Positions 60,472 through 64,000 of a stretch of DNA of 64,000 nt are shown here, in pieces. Source of the DNA: Ralstonia mannitolilytica (GTDB lineage: Bacteria > Pseudomonadota > Gammaproteobacteria > Burkholderiales > Burkholderiaceae); NCBI RefSeq assembly GCF_905397375.1, contig NZ_CAJPVG010000004.1, positions 248,001 through 312,000 on the forward strand, given 5' to 3'. Every line of letters begins with the position of its first letter. Within the stretch, counting starts at the first letter, position 1. A model generated the notes under the pieces. That model saw only the letters and a program-made list of their open reading frames with translations. It did not search any database and was not told the DNA's origin. Made by a program: the position numbers and the translations under genes.

Positions 60472-60822
60472 ATGGCAATTCTGAAGACTCTGCTGGTCGT
60501 GGCGCAAATCCTGAGTGCGCTCGGCGTGATTGGTCTGGTGCTGCTGCAGCACGGCAAGGGCGCCGACGTGGGTGCGGCTTTCGGCTCTGGCGCGTCGGGC
60601 AGCCTGTTCGGTGCGACCGGCTCGGCCAACTTCCTGTCGCGCACCACGGCGGTACTGGCAACGGTGTTCTTCGTGGCCACGCTGGCGCTGACGCTGATTG
60701 GTACCAACAAGGGCAGCGTGTCGGTGGGTGTGATGGGTTCGGTTGCGCCTGCAGCATCGGCTCCGGCCGCTTCTGCGCCCGCTGCTCCGGCCGCTGCTTC
60801 CGCGCCTGCCGTTCCCAAGTAA
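60472..60822 (+). CDS. secG: Protein translocase subunit SecG
   Basis: The small inner-membrane subunit of SecYEG. Of its 116 residues two helices are clear (ILKTLLVVAQILSALGVIGLVLLQ and TAVLATVFFVATLALTLIG), joined by the typical HGKGADVGAAFGSGASGSLFGATGSANFLSR loop. An Ala/Pro-rich tail follows. GAGAGAAATGAAATG gives the start. The order tpiA-secG-tRNA-Leu-nuo is common in beta- and gamma-proteobacteria. Confidence 0.96.
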   Translation: MAILKTLLVVAQILSALGVIGLVLLQHGKGADVGAAFGSGASGSLFGATGSANFLSRTTAVLATVFFVATLALTLIGTNKGSVSVGVMGSVAPAASAPAASAPAAPAAASAPAVPK

Positions 60823-60894
60823 TCTGATGTAACGGAAGGGGGTGTGCCGTCGGCTTTTCGGTGCGCTCCCGAGCATAAGTTTTTTGTTTGTGCA

Positions 60895-60924
60895 TTGAAC
60901 AAAAGCTGCGCTTTGCGGTAGAAT
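60895..60924 (+). promoter_or_regulatory. Promoter upstream of tRNA-Leu and nuo
   Basis: TTGAAC (60895-60900) and TAGAAT (60919-60924) with an 18-base spacer. It should drive tRNA-Leu and probably read through to nuoA. Confidence 0.75.
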
Positions 60925-61000
60925 GCAAGGCTTGAAACAACACGGGAAACGGCAACGGCGCCTAGCCTGATCCGGCCTCCTGATCGAGTTTCTTCCCCCA

Positions 61001-61085
61001 GCCGACGTGGTGAAATTGGTAGACACGCTATCTTGAGGGGGTAGTGGCGAAAGCTGTGCGAGTTCGAGTCTCGCCGTCGGCACCA
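61001..61085 (+). tRNA. tRNA-Leu (anticodon GAG)
   Basis: An 85-base class II tRNA from GCCGACGTGG to an encoded CCA; acceptor arms GCCGACG and CGTCGGC pair. The loop TTGAGGG gives anticodon GAG (reads CTC/CTT), and the variable arm is long, as in Leu tRNAs. It lies between secG and nuoA; about 165 bases before nuoA show no other feature. Confidence 0.95.
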
Positions 61086-61249
61086 ATCAAATTTCGGGGT
61101 CTGTTCAACGGGAGTGTTCCGCGCAGGCCCCTCCGCAAGGCGGCGCGCAGTCAGGCGTCGTGAGGCTGCGGACCCGGCGCCTTTGATGGGGCGACAAGGC
61201 GCCGCCTGCGGGCAGTGCTGTTGCAACCATTCAAAAAGGCGGGCGTCCC

Positions 61250-61609
61250 TTGAACCTCGAAGCCTATTTCCCCGTACTGCTGTTCATCGTTGTCGGCGTT
61301 GGCCTTGGCCTGGTGCTGATGACCATCGGCCGTGTCCTCGGTCCGAACAATCCCGATCCTGACAAGCTCTCGCCGTACGAGTGCGGCTTCGAAGCATTCG
61401 AAGACGCGCGCATGAAGTTCGACGTGCGCTATTACCTCATCGCCATCCTGTTCATCCTGTTCGATCTGGAGACTGCGTTCCTCTTTCCGTGGGGCGTGGC
61501 GCTGCGTGAGATCGGCTGGCCGGGCTTCTTCGCGATGGGCGTGTTTCTTCTCGAGTTTCTCGTGGGCTTCGTCTACATCTGGAAAAAAGGCGCGCTCGAT
61601 TGGGAGTGA
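61250..61609 (+). CDS. nuoA: NADH-quinone oxidoreductase subunit A
   Basis: A 119-residue membrane subunit of complex I with three helices. It has the conserved KLSPYECGFEAFEDARMKFDVRYYLIAILFILFDLETAFLFPW. The start is TTG at 61250, giving MNLEAYFPVLLF; no ATG is suitable. It is the first gene of the nuo operon, with nuoB six bases downstream. Confidence 0.97.
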   Translation: MNLEAYFPVLLFIVVGVGLGLVLMTIGRVLGPNNPDPDKLSPYECGFEAFEDARMKFDVRYYLIAILFILFDLETAFLFPWGVALREIGWPGFFAMGVFLLEFLVGFVYIWKKGALDWE

Positions 61610-61615
61610 TGTGAA

Positions 61616-62098
61616 ATGGCGATCGAAGGCGTACTCAATGAGGGCTTTGTCACGACCACCGCTGACAAGCTGATCAACTGGACCCGTACCGGGTCGCTGT
61701 GGCCGATGACGTTCGGCCTGGCCTGCTGTGCCGTGGAAATGATGCACGCCGGTGCGTCGCGTTATGACCTGGACCGCTTTGGCGTGGTGTTCCGCCCGTC
61801 GCCGCGTCAGTCCGACGTGATGATCGTGGCAGGCACGCTGTGCAACAAGATGGCGCCGGCCCTGCGCAAGGTGTACGACCAGATGGCCGAGCCGCGCTGG
61901 GTCATCTCGATGGGCTCGTGTGCCAATGGCGGGGGGTATTACCACTACTCGTATTCCGTCGTGCGCGGCTGCGATCGTATCGTGCCGGTCGACGTGTATG
62001 TGCCGGGCTGTCCGCCGACGGCTGAAGCGCTCATCTACGGCATCATCCAGCTGCAGGCGAAGATCCGCCGCACCAACACCATCGCGCGCAAGGGCTGA
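61616..62098 (+). CDS. nuoB: NADH-quinone oxidoreductase subunit B
   Basis: The 160-residue subunit that holds the N2 [4Fe-4S] cluster next to the quinone site. It shows GLACCAVEMMH, the VMIVAGTLCNKMAPALRKVYDQM block, GSCANGGGYYHYSYSVVRGCD and VYVPGCPPTAEALIYGI, supplying all four cluster Cys. The nuoC start lies one base beyond its stop (TGAGATG). Confidence 0.98.
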   Translation: MAIEGVLNEGFVTTTADKLINWTRTGSLWPMTFGLACCAVEMMHAGASRYDLDRFGVVFRPSPRQSDVMIVAGTLCNKMAPALRKVYDQMAEPRWVISMGSCANGGGYYHYSYSVVRGCDRIVPVDVYVPGCPPTAEALIYGIIQLQAKIRRTNTIARKG

Positions 62099-62099
62099 G

Positions 62100-62702
62100 A
62101 TGACCGACAAGCTAGCCACCCTGAAGGCCGCGCTGGAGAAGGCGCTCGGCAACCGCATTCAGAGCCTGACCGAGGCGGTTGGTGAATTGACTCTCGTGGT
62201 CAAGGTTGCCGACTACCTCGACGTCATGCGCACGCTGCGCGACGACGCATCGCTGAAGTTCGAACAACTGATGGATCTGTGCGGCGTCGATTACGCCGAC
62301 TACGGTGACGGCGCCTGGAACGGCCCGCGCTTTGCCGCCGTATCACACCTGCTGTCGGTGTCGCACAACTGGCGCGTGCGTGTACGCGTGTTTGCGCCCG
62401 ATGACGATTTCCCCGTCGTTCCGTCGGTGGTCGACATCTGGAACTCCGCCAACTGGTTCGAGCGTGAAGCGTTCGACCTGTACGGTCTGGTGTTCGAAGG
62501 CCACCCGGACCTGCGCCGTATCCTGACCGACTATGGCTTCATCGGCCATCCGTTCCGCAAGGACTTCCCTGTGTCGGGCTATGTGGAAATGCGCTACGAC
62601 CCGGTGCAGCGGCGCGTGGTCTACCAGCCGGTGACCATCGAACCGCGCGAGATTACACCGCGTGTGATCCGCGAGGATCAGTACGGTGGTCTGAAGCACT
62701 GA
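62100..62702 (+). CDS. nuoC: NADH-quinone oxidoreductase subunit C
   Basis: A 200-residue peripheral subunit of the complex I arm. The signature is NWFEREAFDLYGLVFEGHPDLRRILTDYGFIGHPFRKDFP. ATG 62100 is chosen because it follows the nuoB stop at once; the same frame is open further upstream only as a shadow of nuoB. It is separate from nuoD, unlike the fused NuoCD of E. coli. Confidence 0.97.
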   Translation: MTDKLATLKAALEKALGNRIQSLTEAVGELTLVVKVADYLDVMRTLRDDASLKFEQLMDLCGVDYADYGDGAWNGPRFAAVSHLLSVSHNWRVRVRVFAPDDDFPVVPSVVDIWNSANWFEREAFDLYGLVFEGHPDLRRILTDYGFIGHPFRKDFPVSGYVEMRYDPVQRRVVYQPVTIEPREITPRVIREDQYGGLKH

Positions 62703-62715
62703 AGGGCGCCCGATC

Positions 62716-63969
62716 ATGGCAGATATCAAGAACTACACTCTGAACTTCGGCCCGCAGCACCCGGCCGCACACGGCGTGCTGCGCCTGGTGCTTGAGCTGG
62801 ACGGCGAAGTCATTCAACGTGCCGATCCGCACATCGGCCTGCTGCACCGCGCGACCGAAAAGCTCGCCGAGCAGAAGACCTGGATCCAGAGCGTGCCGTA
62901 CATGGACCGGCTCGACTACGTGTCGATGATGGTCAACGAGCACGCGTACGTCATGGCCATCGAGCGCCTGCTCGGCCTCGAGGTGCCGCTGCGCGCGCAG
63001 TACATCCGCGTCATGTTCGACGAGATCACGCGGATCATGAACCACCTGATGTGGATCGGTTCGCACGCGCTGGACGTGGGCGCCATGGCGGTGTTCCTCT
63101 ACGCCTTCCGTGAGCGCGAAGACCTGTTCGACATGTACGAGGCAGTGTCGGGCGCGCGCATGCACGCGGCTTACTATCGTCCGGGCGGCGTGTATCGCGA
63201 CCTGCCTGACACGATGCCGCAATACAAGGCATCCAAGGTGCGCAACGAGAAGGCGCTGGCCGCCTTGAACGAGGCGCGTTCCGGCTCGCTGCTGGACTTC
63301 ATCGAAGACTTCACCAACCGCTTCCCGAAGTACGTCGACGAGTACGAAACTCTGCTGACCGACAACCGCATCTGGAAGCAGCGTCTGGTCGGCATTGGCG
63401 TGGTCAGCCCGGAGCGTGCGCTCCAGAAAGGGTTCTCCGGCGCGATGCTGCGCGGCTCGGGCATCGAGTGGGATGTGCGCAAGAAGCAGCCGTACGAAGT
63501 GTACGACCGCATCGACTTCGACATCCCGGTCGGCGTGAACGGCGATTGCTACGACCGTTACCTGGTGCGCGTGGAAGAAATGCGCCAGAGCAACCGCATC
63601 ATTCGCCAGTGCATCGAGTGGCTGCGCAAGAATCCCGGCCCGGTGATCACCGACAACCACAAGGTGGCACCGCCGTCGCGCGTGGACATGAAGACCAACA
63701 TGGAAGAGCTGATTCACCACTTCAAGCTCTTCACCGAAGGTATCCATGTGCCCGAAGGCGAGGCCTATGCGGCGGTCGAGCACCCGAAGGGCGAATTCGG
63801 TATCTACGTGATCTCGGACGGTGCCAACAAGCCGTATCGCCTGAAGATTCGTGCCCCCGGCTTTGCGCATCTGGCCGCGCTCGACGAGATGGCGAAGGGC
63901 CACATGATCGCCGACGCCGTGACGATCATCGGGACGCAAGACATCGTGTTTGGCGAGATCGACCGCTGA
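62716..63969 (+). CDS. nuoD: NADH-quinone oxidoreductase subunit D
   Basis: The 417-residue subunit that lines the quinone pocket. It opens FGPQHPAAHGVLRLVLELDGEVI with DPHIGLLHRATEKLAEQKTW and has the RPGGVYRDLP, LRGSGIEWDVRKKQPYEVY and GEFGIYVISDGANKPYRLKIRAPGF stretches, and the usual GEIDR C-terminus. nuoE and later genes lie beyond the window; 31 bases follow with no start visible. Confidence 0.98.
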   Translation: MADIKNYTLNFGPQHPAAHGVLRLVLELDGEVIQRADPHIGLLHRATEKLAEQKTWIQSVPYMDRLDYVSMMVNEHAYVMAIERLLGLEVPLRAQYIRVMFDEITRIMNHLMWIGSHALDVGAMAVFLYAFREREDLFDMYEAVSGARMHAAYYRPGGVYRDLPDTMPQYKASKVRNEKALAALNEARSGSLLDFIEDFTNRFPKYVDEYETLLTDNRIWKQRLVGIGVVSPERALQKGFSGAMLRGSGIEWDVRKKQPYEVYDRIDFDIPVGVNGDCYDRYLVRVEEMRQSNRIIRQCIEWLRKNPGPVITDNHKVAPPSRVDMKTNMEELIHHFKLFTEGIHVPEGEAYAAVEHPKGEFGIYVISDGANKPYRLKIRAPGFAHLAALDEMAKGHMIADAVTIIGTQDIVFGEIDR

Positions 63970-64000
63970 ACCCGCAAGAAAGAACGGTTTGACGCGCAGG

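Overview
The window is GC-rich chromosomal DNA of a beta-proteobacterium in the Burkholderiaceae, most likely Ralstonia or a close relative. This rests on gene order (ilvI-ilvH-ilvC-psd-pssA-leuA, rpsO-pnp, tpiA-secG-tRNA-Leu-nuoABCD), the classical Gram-porin, strong GC bias at third codon positions, and beta-proteobacterial families such as DUF3106, DUF3619 and DUF4136. The species is inferred, not proven. No insertion sequence, prophage or CRISPR array is visible.

Bases 1-11000 hold a cut GMC oxidoreductase, a sigma-54 activator, a diguanylate cyclase broken by a frameshift inside a dinucleotide repeat, a LysR remnant next to tRNA-Thr(CGT), fbp, pepN and a DUF4136 lipoprotein. maeB (11303-13624) follows.

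Bases 13700-31700 are almost entirely a purine salvage-to-catabolism island: porin, uraD, puuE, 8-oxoguanine deaminase, an NCS2 permease and a GntR regulator on the minus strand; uraH and puuD diverging from them; then guaD, adenine deaminase, xdhC, xdhB and xdhA, with a LysR regulator diverging from xdhA. Together they take adenine, guanine, 8-oxoguanine, hypoxanthine and xanthine through urate to allantoate. The GntR/uraH gap carries a perfect 10-bp inverted repeat, the probable operator. An odd insert is a GDT1-type cation exporter gene.

Bases 31700-39400 are mixed: an orphan tungstate/molybdate-type binding protein with a diverging ModE-like regulator, a large FtsX-type permease without an ATPase, a truncated haemoglobin, DUF924, LysE, LOG and TetR genes.

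Bases 39466-42214 are the most interesting stretch. A PlcP-like metallophosphoesterase, a GT4 glycosyltransferase (Agt-like) and diacylglycerol kinase form a tight minus-strand operon, headed by three 11-bp-phased repeats that fit a Pho box. This predicts a phosphate-starvation membrane lipid remodelling system with a diacylglycerol recycling step. A lipase-like hydrolase, an RDD protein and a sigma factor with two conserved partners follow (42268-45788).

Bases 46148-64000 are core metabolism: ilvIHC, psd, pssA, leuA with a leader-peptide attenuator rich in the rare Leu codon CTA, a periplasmic binding protein, rpsO, pnp, a HAD protein, a quinone oxidoreductase, tpiA, secG, tRNA-Leu(GAG) and the start of the nuo operon, which leaves the window after nuoD.
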